Source: Paenibacillus sp. HW567 (lineage in GTDB: Bacteria > Bacillota > Bacilli > Paenibacillales > Paenibacillaceae). From it: 64,000 bases of DNA. Under the pieces are notes generated by a model, which ran no database searches, was not told the origin of the DNA, and saw only the letters and a program-made list of their open reading frames with translations. The stretch is taken from NCBI RefSeq assembly GCF_000374185.1, contig NZ_KB910518.1:738546-802545 (forward strand), in the 5' to 3' direction. Shown here in pieces: positions 34,645-43,999 of this stretch. Position 1 is the stretch's first letter. Each line of letters opens with the position of its first letter. Position numbers and translations under genes: made by a program.

Positions 34645-35607
34645 ATGCCTGCAAACAGAACGATTACCAATCCGCTGGTGGAGCAGCGCGCCGATCCTTG
34701 GGTGTACAAGCATACTGACGGCTGGTATTACTTCACCGCTTCGGTCCCTGAATATGACCGGATCGAGGTGAGAAGATCAAGAACACTGGAAGGCCTGCCG
34801 GAAGCGCAGCCTGTTGTAGCCTGGCGCAAGTATGCAGCCGGACCGCTTAGCGCCAACATTTGGGCACCGGAAATTCATTACCTTATGGGCAAGTGGTACA
34901 TTTATTTCGCGGCCGCACATACGACTGAGACGAACGAAGGGCTGTTCGATCACCGCATGTATGTGCTTGAAAATGCATCGGCCAATCCGCTGGAAGGAGC
35001 CTGGGTGGAGAAAGGGCAGGTGAAGACAGCCTGGGAATCCTTTGCCCTGGATGCAACGGCGTTCCAGCACAAGGGAGTGCTCTATTATGTGTGGGCGCAG
35101 AAGGACCCTGATATTGAAGGCAACTCCAACCTGTACATCTCTGAAATGAGCAACCCCTGGACACTGCGCGGCAAGCAGACGATGATATCAACTCCCGAGC
35201 ATCCGTGGGAGATTATCGGCTTCAAGGTCAACGAAGGAGCAGCGGTCCTCAAACGGAATGACCGCATCTTCATCAGCTTCTCCGCCAGCGCCACCGATCA
35301 CAATTATTGCATGGGGCTGCTTGAGGCGGATGAGAACAGCGATCCTCTGGATGCCGCTTCATGGACGAAACATCCCGAGCCGGTGTTCCGGACAACGGAG
35401 GAGAACGGCCAGTTTGGACCGGGGCACAACAGCTTTACGGTAGATGAAGACGGCGGGGATATGATCGTGTATCACGCGCGTAATTATAAGGAGATTACCG
35501 GCGATCCGCTCTATGATCCAAACCGTCACACGCGGGTGCAGGCCTTCGGCTGGAAGAAGGATGGCACGCCGGATTTCGGAGTGCCGGTGAAGGATAACCG
35601 GGGCTAA
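34645..35607 (+). CDS. GH43 alpha-L-arabinofuranosidase-type glycosidase
   Basis: A 320-residue five-bladed beta-propeller enzyme. The three catalytic acids are recognisable: Asp in QRADPWVY (about residue 17, base), Asp in FALDATAF (~136, pKa modulator) and Glu in KVNEGAAVL (~197, acid). NIWAPEIHYL and FGPGHNSF are further GH43 marks. Similar single-domain enzymes release terminal arabinose from arabinan or arabino-oligosaccharides. No signal peptide, hence cytoplasmic. GAGGAG lies ~8 nt before ATG 34645. It is divergent from GH127 and co-directional with GH51, but separated from it by a hairpin and repeat B. Confidence 0.9.
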   Translation: MPANRTITNPLVEQRADPWVYKHTDGWYYFTASVPEYDRIEVRRSRTLEGLPEAQPVVAWRKYAAGPLSANIWAPEIHYLMGKWYIYFAAAHTTETNEGLFDHRMYVLENASANPLEGAWVEKGQVKTAWESFALDATAFQHKGVLYYVWAQKDPDIEGNSNLYISEMSNPWTLRGKQTMISTPEHPWEIIGFKVNEGAAVLKRNDRIFISFSASATDHNYCMGLLEADENSDPLDAASWTKHPEPVFRTTEENGQFGPGHNSFTVDEDGGDMIVYHARNYKEITGDPLYDPNRHTRVQAFGWKKDGTPDFGVPVKDNRG

Positions 35608-35665
35608 AGCACGGGCTGTAAGTTTAAGCTGCAAAAATCAAACCGCGCCTCTGCGCCGCAGGGCC

Positions 35666-35713
35666 GTCCAGGCTGTCCAGGCTGTCCAGGCTGTCGAGAA
35701 CTTCTCGACAGCC
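35666..35713 (+). terminator. 9-bp tandem repeat and hairpin after GH43
   Basis: Three perfect copies of GTCCAGGCT (35666-35692) run into a perfect hairpin GGCTGTCGAGA-ACT-TCTCGACAGCC (35689-35713). No T tract follows. It probably ends the GH43 transcript; the small tandem repeat may be slippage. Confidence 0.6.
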
Positions 35714-35738
35714 TATTGGCATTGCCGGAAGGGGGAAT

Positions 35739-35957
35739 CTATTTAAGTTGAACTAAAGGAAATATAAAAAGGGCCGAAGTGACGGAGGGGAAGTTTGGAA
35801 CTGTAGGAGCGATAGCGACCGCCTTTGTCTCCGGATGTTATCCGCTATAAGCGGTACAATCCAAAACATCTGGAGACAACAGCGGCCGGAAGTCCAAACA
35901 TTCCCCGCAGTTACGACCAGGCCCTTATTAGGATAATCTAAGGTTCAACTTATCTAG
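35739..35957 (+). repeat. Inverted-end repeat element, copy B
   Basis: 219 bp with ends CTATTTAAGTTGAACT and AGGTTCAACTTATCTAG. It shares the outer arms with copies A and C (GGAGGGGAAGTTTGGAACTG, GGAGCGATAGCGACCGCC, CCGGAAGTCCAAACATTCCC). The centre is different: GTCTCCGGATGTT and AACATCTGGAGAC form their own inverted repeat. It lies between the GH43 and GH51 genes. Confidence 0.85.
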
Positions 35958-36063
35958 CAAGAAAAACTTGATAAATAGTAGGCAAACAGAGTAGGATAAG
36001 TATAGTTCATACTTTTATTAATTTATTCACTATTTTATTAATTAAATGTATAGGAGAATGCAT

Positions 36064-39000
36064 ATGGCTACTGTTCAAGAGCAAATGATCGCCCATTACA
36101 GATTCGATGATGCCGGGAACCCCGGCAAAGACAGCTCGGGTCAAAACAATCACGGAGCGGCAACTGGCAAACAACCTCCAGTGGTCTCCGGGGTTAGCGG
36201 CAGACCGGCTGTTACCTTTGCGGGAGGGAAGAACGGTTCATCCTTTATCGCGCTGCCCTCTACTCTGCTTGCAGGAGTGAGCGACAACACCGGGATAACG
36301 GTTGCTGCGTGGGTGAATTTCGGCAAGGGGACCAGTGTGTGGGAACGGATTTTTGATTTTGGCAATGGAGAGACCGGACCCGCTGTGTTCCTGACCCGCC
36401 AATTGCGCGGAACATTGTCTGCGGGCGGTGATCTGGTTGTTGATCCGGGACGGGGGTTTGCCGGCGGCGAGTGGATGCATATTGCGATATCCATCATTGG
36501 CACGGAGGGCGGCAAGCTGAGCAGCGCAGGTCCGGTTGTATATGTGAACGGTGAATTGGTTGCCGACGGCTCCATCAGCCAGACCTCCAGCGGCAACTAT
36601 GCCCAGCTTCGCCGCTGGTTCGCGACGTTAACGGAAACGTCCAACTACAGCAGCAACTTTATCGGGCGTTCCCAATATGCGGCGGACGATGATTTTGCCG
36701 GCTCGCTCTCGGATTTCAGAATTTATAAGGCGGGCTTATCCGCAGACAAAGTGATTGGGGTAATGTGCGACTCGTTGACCGATGAAGAGATCGTGAAGCT
36801 TGCCGGGGACAAATACCTGAGTTTGCCGACAGCGATTGTAGCCCATGACCTTGCATTGCCTTCCGATCTGTTGGGAGGAACCGTGCAGGTTGCCTGGGAA
36901 TCGAGCCGCCCGGAGGTGCTCTCGAACGGGGGCCGGATACAGGCCATTGACGCTGCGCATGGAGTAACGCTTACCGCTATTGTGAGCAAAGGCTCCTGCA
37001 CTAGCCGGAAAAGCTTTGAAGTATCGGTTATCCCGCCGAATCTGCCGCCGTACACCTTGAACGTGCACGGGAACCGGGAAATCCTGGACGTCAGCGATGT
37101 GCTGTACGGCTTGTTCTATGAGGACATTAACAATGCAGCGGACGGCGGGATTTATGCGGAGCTGGTGCAGAACCGGTCTTTCGAGTCCTTCGCCTTTGAC
37201 ACCTATTCCCATGCTTCGGGGGAATGCGGCTGCTCCACAGGCCGGAACCGGGAGCCGCTATTCGCCTGGTCCGGGGATGTGGACCGGATGAGTCCGCAGA
37301 ATAGCGGCGGGCTTAACGAATTTTTTAATACTACTGATAAGGACGCCAATTCCTATTATGTGAAGGTGGCTGACGGGGCAACCATTCGTAACCGGGGCTT
37401 TGCCGATTCCAATCAGCATTGTGCCATGTCCGTCCGGGCAGGCGCGAAATATGACTTTACGATATGGGCCAAAGCCGAAGCGGCGGGCACGATTACAGTG
37501 CAATTGCAGTCGCCGGACGGCGGAGCCGTAAGTGATGCCGTAGCCGTGCAGGTGGAAGGCGGCGGTACTTGGAAGAAATACGGGGTGGATGCCAAGCTGG
37601 TGCTGACGGGATCGGCTACGGTTCTGGGGCAGTTGGCACTTACTTTTGCCGGTGAAATCTCCATTGATATGGTCTCCTTGATGCCGCAGGACGTTTGGGG
37701 TGCAGGGGAAGAAGCGTGTTCCGCTTCGGCACATGCCAATTATCAGGGCAACCCGAATTACCGGTTAAGAAAAGATCTGGTCAACGCGCTTGTGGACATG
37801 CATCCGAAATTTCTGCGTTTTCCGGGCGGCTGCATCTCCGAAGGCTCCTTCATTTGGGAGAATGTCTATGACTGGAAGGATTCAGTGGGCGACATCGAGC
37901 TTCGCAAGGAGAACTATAACGTCTGGGGCTACATGATGACGATGGGGCTGGGCTATATGGAATATTTCCAATTGGCTGAGGACCTGAACGCTACCCCGCT
38001 TCCGGTTATGGCTTGCGGCGTGCTGTGCCAGGCCCGCTCCGATTATGCCCATCCTGCCGGAGGCAAGCTGCGGGAGTATTACATCCAGAACTTTACGGAT
38101 TTGATTGATTTTGCGATTAGTACGGATTTTACGGGCAACGAATGGGCTGCCATGCGCCGGAAGATGGGCCATGAGGCGCCGTTTGATCTGCGTTATCTGG
38201 GAGTGGGCAACGAAAACTGGGGCACAGAATTTTATGCCAATTTTGAAGTGTTCAAAACGTCCATTGACGCATACATGGAGCGTAACTATCCGGGGTATAC
38301 ACTGCATATTATTTCGACAGTCGGCGCTCAAGCGGATGACGACGCGTACCAGCAGGGCTGGAAATTTCTGAGCGGCAATATGGAAGGCTCGGCTAAGGTC
38401 GCTTTTGCCGACGGGCATGAAGTCATTGAAGAGACTGTAACCTGGTACGAAAAGCAGCAGAATTATATGGATACCATCGCGGATGAGCACTACTACCGTT
38501 CCAATGAGTATTTGCTGAACAATGTGGACCGTTACAATTACTACTACCGGGCAACCAACCCGGACGGAAGTGTGAACGGGAAGGAAACCTCAAAGGTATT
38601 TGTCGGAGAGTATGCTTCCACGGATAAAAATACATTGGCTGGCGCTGTAGCGGAGGCGGCGATTATGACCGGCTTCGAGAACAACGCCGATGTCGTATTG
38701 CTCTCCGCCTATGCGCCGCTGTTCAATAAGGTGCTGACGGACGGAACGTACAGATGGACACCGGACTGCATCTGGTTCGACGACGAAACCGTATGGTTTA
38801 CTCCGAACTACTATGTACAGCAGCTATATGCCAAATATTTAGGCGACAAGGTGCTGAAAACCAGCTTTTCGACATACAAAAACGGCAAGACGGCCGAGCT
38901 TGTTCCGCATGGCGGCATCGAGATCGCGACAGGCAACGCCGAAGTGGCAATGAAGCGGGTGACTGTAACCTCCAACAAGGACGGCAGCGTGCTTTTGGAC

Positions 39001-39804
39001 CAGGATTTCGCGCAGCAGCTAGACCCGGCATGGCAGGTCATTCCCGGCTCTGCGGGTTCTGTTGTCCGGGCAGGAGAAGGGCTTGTGCTTAAGGCGCAGA
39101 CCGGCGGTCTGAACGGATTGTATATCCTGAATGACAACTGGACCGACTATAAAGTGGAGGTTGTTGCTACAAGGCTTGCAGGTGAAGAAGGCTTCTATGT
39201 GGGTGCAGGTCTGACGGATATTCATCCCGGAACCAAGAATGTTATCGAATATGCCATCGGGTATGGCGGCAACGCCACCGGCGTCAAAGTGTACAAGCAG
39301 GGCGTAGAAGCCTACACCTTGGGGGATTACTCTTCCAGCACGGCGGCAGGCAATCTGAGAGCGGCCCAATATGAGGAGCTTGCCGACAACACCGAGTATA
39401 CCCTGACGCTGAATTACGGCGGCGGTACCGGCGAACGGCTGATCTGCTCCTATACGGATGGCCGGACGACCAGCAGAATTCTGGATTACAAGCTGGAGGC
39501 TTACAACCGGGAGATCTTCAGCTCGGTTACAAAAGATGCAGCGCATGTATATGTGAAGCTTGTGAACGCCGACAAGGTGGACAAAACAACGCAGCTCCAT
39601 TTCCATGACCTGCACGTGCAGACAGCCGCGAAGCTGGTGACCTTGACCGGTGATTCCTCGCTTGTGCATGTGCCGAATGTCAACAAGAAGAACAATGAAC
39701 GGGTGGTGCCGGGCGAACGCAAGGTCTCCGTGGACGGCAATGCCATCGTTCTGAATCTGCCGGCCAATTCTGTAAATGTGCTGGTGCTTGATCTGCAAGC
39801 GTAA
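36064..39804 (+). CDS. GH51 alpha-L-arabinofuranosidase with LamG and Ig-like domains
   Basis: A 1,246-residue multidomain enzyme. Residues ~8-235 are a LamG/concanavalin-like domain and ~240-330 an atrophied bacterial Ig domain. From ~345 a GH51 catalytic (beta/alpha)8 barrel follows, with the acid/base Glu in GVGNENWG (~717) and nucleophile Glu in VFVGEYAS (~849). A second LamG-like insert (~980-1160) precedes the C-terminal beta domain ending VNVLVLDLQA. Such carbohydrate-binding modules are usual on secreted enzymes, yet no signal peptide is seen. The start at 36064 has AGGAG 6-7 nt upstream; 36046 would add six residues and lacks a site. It releases terminal alpha-L-arabinofuranose from arabinan-type substrates. 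Confidence 0.9.
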   Translation: MATVQEQMIAHYRFDDAGNPGKDSSGQNNHGAATGKQPPVVSGVSGRPAVTFAGGKNGSSFIALPSTLLAGVSDNTGITVAAWVNFGKGTSVWERIFDFGNGETGPAVFLTRQLRGTLSAGGDLVVDPGRGFAGGEWMHIAISIIGTEGGKLSSAGPVVYVNGELVADGSISQTSSGNYAQLRRWFATLTETSNYSSNFIGRSQYAADDDFAGSLSDFRIYKAGLSADKVIGVMCDSLTDEEIVKLAGDKYLSLPTAIVAHDLALPSDLLGGTVQVAWESSRPEVLSNGGRIQAIDAAHGVTLTAIVSKGSCTSRKSFEVSVIPPNLPPYTLNVHGNREILDVSDVLYGLFYEDINNAADGGIYAELVQNRSFESFAFDTYSHASGECGCSTGRNREPLFAWSGDVDRMSPQNSGGLNEFFNTTDKDANSYYVKVADGATIRNRGFADSNQHCAMSVRAGAKYDFTIWAKAEAAGTITVQLQSPDGGAVSDAVAVQVEGGGTWKKYGVDAKLVLTGSATVLGQLALTFAGEISIDMVSLMPQDVWGAGEEACSASAHANYQGNPNYRLRKDLVNALVDMHPKFLRFPGGCISEGSFIWENVYDWKDSVGDIELRKENYNVWGYMMTMGLGYMEYFQLAEDLNATPLPVMACGVLCQARSDYAHPAGGKLREYYIQNFTDLIDFAISTDFTGNEWAAMRRKMGHEAPFDLRYLGVGNENWGTEFYANFEVFKTSIDAYMERNYPGYTLHIISTVGAQADDDAYQQGWKFLSGNMEGSAKVAFADGHEVIEETVTWYEKQQNYMDTIADEHYYRSNEYLLNNVDRYNYYYRATNPDGSVNGKETSKVFVGEYASTDKNTLAGAVAEAAIMTGFENNADVVLLSAYAPLFNKVLTDGTYRWTPDCIWFDDETVWFTPNYYVQQLYAKYLGDKVLKTSFSTYKNGKTAELVPHGGIEIATGNAEVAMKRVTVTSNKDGSVLLDQDFAQQLDPAWQVIPGSAGSVVRAGEGLVLKAQTGGLNGLYILNDNWTDYKVEVVATRLAGEEGFYVGAGLTDIHPGTKNVIEYAIGYGGNATGVKVYKQGVEAYTLGDYSSSTAAGNLRAAQYEELADNTEYTLTLNYGGGTGERLICSYTDGRTTSRILDYKLEAYNREIFSSVTKDAAHVYVKLVNADKVDKTTQLHFHDLHVQTAAKLVTLTGDSSLVHVPNVNKKNNERVVPGERKVSVDGNAIVLNLPANSVNVLVLDLQA

Positions 39805-39884
39805 ACTGAATCATTCTATCCTTCTATGAAATTTCATCGTCTGAAGTGCCGCGAAAGAGCGGCATGGCTGTCGATTCTGAAGCG

Positions 39885-39930
39885 GAGCTGTTCCATCGTC
39901 ATGACTGACGGAGGGGCAGCTCTGTTTTTG
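39885..39930 (+). terminator. Probable terminator after GH51
   Basis: GAGCTG (39885-39890) pairs with CAGCTC (39917-39922), with further G-U-containing pairs inside, followed by TGTTTTTG. A smaller hairpin TGCCGC/GCGGCA precedes it at ~39847-39864. Confidence 0.6.
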
Positions 39931-39935
39931 TTATA

Positions 39936-40168
39936 CTATACAAGTTGAACTTAAAAAAACATAAAAATGGTAGGCGTGCGGAGGGGAAGTTTGGAACTGT
40001 AGGAGCGATAGCGACCGCCTGAGAGCTTTCCGTAGGAAAGCTGGCATCGTAAGCATAAGCTATGTTTAGATTTCTACCGCAGACAGCGGTTTAATTCAGG
40101 AAGTTCAAACATTCCCCGCAGTTACGACCGAGACCCTAATATAAAAATCTAAAGTTCAGCTTATATAG
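39936..40168 (+). repeat. Inverted-end repeat element, copy C
   Basis: 233 bp with ends CTATACAAGTTGAACTT and AAAGTTCAGCTTATATAG. Same orientation as B and opposite to A. Its centre agrees with A: GAGAGCTTTCC, GGAAAGCT, then GGCATCGTAAGCATAAGC. It lies between GH51 and the solute-binding protein gene. The rest of the 520-bp gap holds terminators and the promoter region of the importer operon. Confidence 0.85.
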
Positions 40169-40271
40169 CATCAGAGAGCGGCATGTCATGCCGTTAGTTA
40201 TATGTTTGTCTAAAAAGTCTCAGCAACAGGTAAAGAAAAGATACAGAAAGTCAAAGGATACCACTCGCGGG

Positions 40272-40285
40272 TGTTAACGCTTTCT
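40272..40285 (+). promoter_or_regulatory. Candidate CcpA (cre) site before the importer operon
   Basis: TGTTAACGCTTTCT agrees with the cre consensus TG-N2-A-N-CG-N-T-N2-CA at every fixed position except the last. It lies 41 bp before the lipoprotein ATG, a position fit for repression by preferred sugars. Confidence 0.55.
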
Positions 40286-40325
40286 TTATACAATAGGATT
40301 GTAAATAACAAGGGAGGTTCATCAG

Positions 40326-41987
40326 ATGACAAAAAAGCATAAAGCATTGCCGGTGCTGGCTTCAGCGATGGTGTTATCAATGGTTCTCAGCGCATGCTCC
40401 GGTGGAAACAGTGATAACAGCAGCAAGAATAGCGCGTCCGCCAAACCGGACAATGCGGCCCAAGCGGAAATGCAGGGCGGACCGCTGACGAAATATGACC
40501 CGCCGATCAAGCTGAGCTCCACGATGAGCGAGACAGGCAAAGAGACGCTGGCCCAAGGCGATACCTATGCCAACAATATCTGGACCAGAGGGTATGAGAA
40601 TGAGCTTGGCATCAAGGTCTCCTATGACTGGATTGTTCCCGGTGCCAACTATGATGAGAAAATGAACGTTACGATGGCGAGCGGCGACTTGCCCGACCTT
40701 CTGAAGGTTAATATGGTGCAGTTCGAGCAGCTTCATGAAGCGGGAATGCTTGAGGATTTAACGCCGTATTTCGATAAATATGCTTCAGATCTGGTCAAAG
40801 GATACTACCAGGAAGAAGATGGAGCAGGGCTAAAGCCGGTTACGAAGGATGGCAAGCTGTATGCCTTAACCAGCTTCGGCGGTTCGCTTGACTCTTCGGA
40901 TATGATGTGGATTCGGAAGGACTGGCTTGACAAGCTTGGCCTGGCAGAGCCGAAGTCGCTGCAGGATGTCATCAAGATTGCAGAGGACTTCACCGCTAAA
41001 GATCCTGATGGCAACGGTAAAAAAGACACATACGGCATCTTTATGAACAAGGATCTGCCGATTAACGGATTCTTGCTTGGCTACCATGCCTATCTGGAAA
41101 CCTGGATCAAAAATGATAAAGGCGAGATTGTGAACGGCACGGTTCAGCCTGAGGTGAAGGCGGGCTTGACCGAGCTGCAGCGGCTGTACAAGGAAGGCGT
41201 CCTTGATCCTGAGTTCGGAGTTAAGGATTTCGCTAAGGCTATAGAGGATGTCAACGCGGGCAAAATCGGAATTATGTTCCTGCCGCAATGGGCTCCTTTC
41301 CAGGTCATGAATATGATCAAAAAGGATAAAACAGTGAACTGGGTTCCATATCCGGTGCAATCCATTGACGGTGAGCCGGCCAAAACACAGAATCATCTGG
41401 GAATCGGCGGAGTCTTTGCCATCCGCAAAGGGTACGAGCATCCTGAGGCTCTAATCAAGCTGCTTAACTTCCAGGCTGAAAAAATGTTCGGCGAGTCAGC
41501 GGCCAAGGAACGGGCCAGCTATCTGAACGGTGAGACAGGTCTCGGATTCCAGAATGCTACCGTATCCAACCTGCCTCCGAACAAAAACGTGAAGGCGCAG
41601 GATGAAGTAGAGCAGGCGCTGAAAACAAAGGATACCTCGAAGATGGGGCTGGAGGCCAAGCTGTTCTATCAGGACATCCAGGCTTACCGCAATGGCGATC
41701 TCGACAAATGGAATATGGAACGGATCTTTGGACCGCTCAGCTCGCAGGGGGTAATCAAGGACTATCGTGATAACAACCTGATTGTGATGAACCAGTTCAT
41801 TTATGCGCCAACCAAAACGATGAACAGCAAACAGGCAACACTCGATAAGCTCCGCGCCGAAAATTTCGTAAAAATCATCTATGGCAACCTGCCGGTTGAT
41901 GCCTTCGATAAATTTGTGGCGGACTGGAAAAAGCTTGGCGGCGATCAGATTACCAAAGAAGTAAATGAAGCGGTAAAAGGCAACTAA
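40326..41987 (+). CDS. Extracellular solute-binding lipoprotein of the arabinan locus
   Basis: A 553-residue lipoprotein receptor. The signal peptide MTKKHKALPVLASAMVLSMV ends in lipobox VLSAC (Cys about residue 24), followed by a Gly/Ser/Asn-rich tether and a type-1 solute-binding fold (MASGDLPDLLKVN, DKLGLAEPKSLQDVIKIAEDF). AGGGAGG precedes ATG 40326. It should capture arabino-oligosaccharides outside the membrane for the permeases at 42180 and 43103. A hairpin between it and the permeases would make receptor mRNA more abundant, as is common for binding proteins. Probably controlled by the YesM/YesN pair downstream and CcpA. Confidence 0.93.
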   Translation: MTKKHKALPVLASAMVLSMVLSACSGGNSDNSSKNSASAKPDNAAQAEMQGGPLTKYDPPIKLSSTMSETGKETLAQGDTYANNIWTRGYENELGIKVSYDWIVPGANYDEKMNVTMASGDLPDLLKVNMVQFEQLHEAGMLEDLTPYFDKYASDLVKGYYQEEDGAGLKPVTKDGKLYALTSFGGSLDSSDMMWIRKDWLDKLGLAEPKSLQDVIKIAEDFTAKDPDGNGKKDTYGIFMNKDLPINGFLLGYHAYLETWIKNDKGEIVNGTVQPEVKAGLTELQRLYKEGVLDPEFGVKDFAKAIEDVNAGKIGIMFLPQWAPFQVMNMIKKDKTVNWVPYPVQSIDGEPAKTQNHLGIGGVFAIRKGYEHPEALIKLLNFQAEKMFGESAAKERASYLNGETGLGFQNATVSNLPPNKNVKAQDEVEQALKTKDTSKMGLEAKLFYQDIQAYRNGDLDKWNMERIFGPLSSQGVIKDYRDNNLIVMNQFIYAPTKTMNSKQATLDKLRAENFVKIIYGNLPVDAFDKFVADWKKLGGDQITKEVNEAVKGN

Positions 41988-42007
41988 TCCTGGCCCGCAG
42001 GCCCGCG

Positions 42008-42060
42008 AATAACGGGACAGCCGATAGTCATGCGAATGGCGATGCGGCCGTCCCGTTATT
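42008..42060 (+). terminator. Hairpin between receptor and permease genes
   Basis: Perfect 11-bp stem AATAACGGGAC (42008-42018) with GTCCCGTTATT (42050-42060), long loop, no T run. Probably a partial terminator or mRNA stabiliser giving more receptor than permease. A TATAAT box at 42151-42156 may give the permeases a promoter of their own. Confidence 0.6.
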
Positions 42061-42179
42061 TGGTGTGTGCACTCGGCCGCGCCGGGGAGAGGTCAACAAA
42101 AGATACCAAATGTCAACAGGCTCCACTGTCGGCGTTCTTTTGGGGTGAACTATAATTTAGCATATAAGGAGGGACAGAG

Positions 42180-43085
42180 ATGCACTTTAATACCAAAAAA
42201 TTCGTCCGTAACATCCCGCTGCATGCCATGATTCTGCCGGCGCTGATTGTCATCATCATCTTCAGCTATGTGCCGATGGCGGGTCTTGTCATTGCGTTTC
42301 AGGATTTTTCCCCGATTGCAGGCTTTAAAAATATTACATGGAACGGGTTGGACAATTTCCGTTACTTGTTTGATTTGCCCGGCTTCAGCCAGGTAGTGTG
42401 GAACACGGTGTTTATTTCCGTGATGAAGATTGTGGCCGGCCTGACGGTGCCGGTAATCACCGCCCTGCTGCTGAATGAGGTCCGCGTGAACGGCTTCAAA
42501 CGCACAATACAGACCATAATCTATATGCCGCACTTTTTCTCCTGGGTTATTCTTGGCGGCATTGTTGTCGATGTGCTGTCCCCCAGCTCCGGGATCGTCA
42601 ATATGCTGCTCAAAAGTCTGGGCATGCAGCCGATTCAATTTTTGGCGGACAATCACTGGTTCCCATATGTTCTGGTCATCACAGACCAGTGGAAGGAATT
42701 CGGCTTCGGAACCATTATTTATCTGGCCGCGCTAACCAGCATTGACACCTCATTATACGAAGCAGCCATTATCGACGGTGCGGGCAGATGGAAGCAAACC
42801 TGGCATATTACGCTGCCCGGTATCCGCCCGATTATGATTCTGATGCTGACGCTCAGCCTGGGCAATGTCCTGAACGGGGGCTTTGATCAGGTATTCAATC
42901 TCTATAATCCGCTCGTTTACGAATCAGGAGATATTCTGGATACGATGATTTACCGGATAGGTCTCCAGGATGCGCAGTATTCGGTATCCACGGCCCTTGG
43001 CTTGATTAAATCCATTGTTTCGTTCGGCTTCATCGGGCTGGGGTATTACCTGGCTTACCGGTTCGCTAAATATCGGATATTTTAG
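42180..43085 (+). CDS. LplB-type sugar ABC transporter permease
   Basis: A 301-residue permease with six membrane segments and the EAA loop SLYEAAIIDGAGRWKQTWHI. The N-terminus has PALIVIIIFSYVPMAGLVIAFQDFSP, typical of the family. AAGGAGGG lies 8 nt before ATG 42180. The second permease follows after 17 bp. Together they should form the membrane channel for the arabino-oligosaccharide importer; the ATPase must be encoded elsewhere. Confidence 0.93.
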   Translation: MHFNTKKFVRNIPLHAMILPALIVIIIFSYVPMAGLVIAFQDFSPIAGFKNITWNGLDNFRYLFDLPGFSQVVWNTVFISVMKIVAGLTVPVITALLLNEVRVNGFKRTIQTIIYMPHFFSWVILGGIVVDVLSPSSGIVNMLLKSLGMQPIQFLADNHWFPYVLVITDQWKEFGFGTIIYLAALTSIDTSLYEAAIIDGAGRWKQTWHITLPGIRPIMILMLTLSLGNVLNGGFDQVFNLYNPLVYESGDILDTMIYRIGLQDAQYSVSTALGLIKSIVSFGFIGLGYYLAYRFAKYRIF

Positions 43086-43102
43086 GGGAAGGAGATCAAC
43101 CT

Positions 43103-43990
43103 ATGTCATTCACATCCCGGCCGTATCGCTGGTTTATCCGTTTGAATTATGTTTTTCTTGCTGTGCTTGCCGTCCTTTGCCTGTTTCCAATCGTTAATGT
43201 GCTGGCAGTTTCCTTCAGCTCCAGTGCGGCTGTCAGCGCCGGGAGGGTCACCTTCTGGCCGGTGGACTTCACCTTATCTTCTTACCGGTACATGCTGGAA
43301 AATAACCAGTTCATCCATTCCTTCGGAACCAGTCTGCTTAGAGTGGTACTGGGCGTGTCCGTTAACCTGCTGTTTACGGTTCTGGTTGCCTATCCGCTCT
43401 CGAAGGAAGCGGCGGCGTTCCGCTCGCGGACCGTATATGCATGGATCTTTGTATTCACTATGCTGTTCAGCGGCGGCCTGATTCCCGGCTATTTGGTCGT
43501 TAAGGAAATGCACCTGCTGGACAGTGTATGGGCGCTTGTCCTTCCCGGGGCTGTGCCGATCTTCAATGTGCTGCTGATGCTGAATTTTTTCCGGGGTCTG
43601 CCGAAGGAGCTGGAGGAGGCCGCCTGGATGGACGGCGCCGGTCATATGCGGACGTTGTGGAATGTGTATCTTCCGGTGTCCATGCCCAGCATTGCAACAG
43701 TGACGCTGTTTGCACTGGTAGGCCACTGGAATGCCTGGTTCGACGGAATGATCTTTATGCGGAGTCCCGAGCATTACCCGCTGGCTACATATCTGCAGTC
43801 GATGCTGCAACAGACAATGGCTTCAATGGAGAATGTTACGCTGGAGGAAGCGGCCTTGCTGAACCAGGTCTCAGACCGTACGACGCAGGCTGCGCAGATT
43901 TTTTTATCCATTCTGCCGATCATGGCGATTTACCCGTTCCTGCAGAGATATTTTGTGCATGGACTGGTCGTTGGTAGTGTAAAAGGTTAA
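43103..43990 (+). CDS. LplC-type sugar ABC transporter permease
   Basis: A 295-residue permease with six membrane segments, EAA loop KELEEAAWMDGAGHMRTLW, and the family C-terminus FLQRYFVHGLVVGSVKG. GGGAAGGAG precedes ATG 43103. Partner of the preceding permease. The histidine kinase gene starts only 9 nt after its stop, so transport and sensing are co-transcribed. Confidence 0.93.
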   Translation: MSFTSRPYRWFIRLNYVFLAVLAVLCLFPIVNVLAVSFSSSAAVSAGRVTFWPVDFTLSSYRYMLENNQFIHSFGTSLLRVVLGVSVNLLFTVLVAYPLSKEAAAFRSRTVYAWIFVFTMLFSGGLIPGYLVVKEMHLLDSVWALVLPGAVPIFNVLLMLNFFRGLPKELEEAAWMDGAGHMRTLWNVYLPVSMPSIATVTLFALVGHWNAWFDGMIFMRSPEHYPLATYLQSMLQQTMASMENVTLEEAALLNQVSDRTTQAAQIFLSILPIMAIYPFLQRYFVHGLVVGSVKG

Positions 43991-43999
43991 AGTGTAATA

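Noticed and set aside
35666..35692. A regulatory iteron set
   Set aside because: Only three 9-bp copies that merge into a terminator hairpin; slippage is a sufficient explanation.
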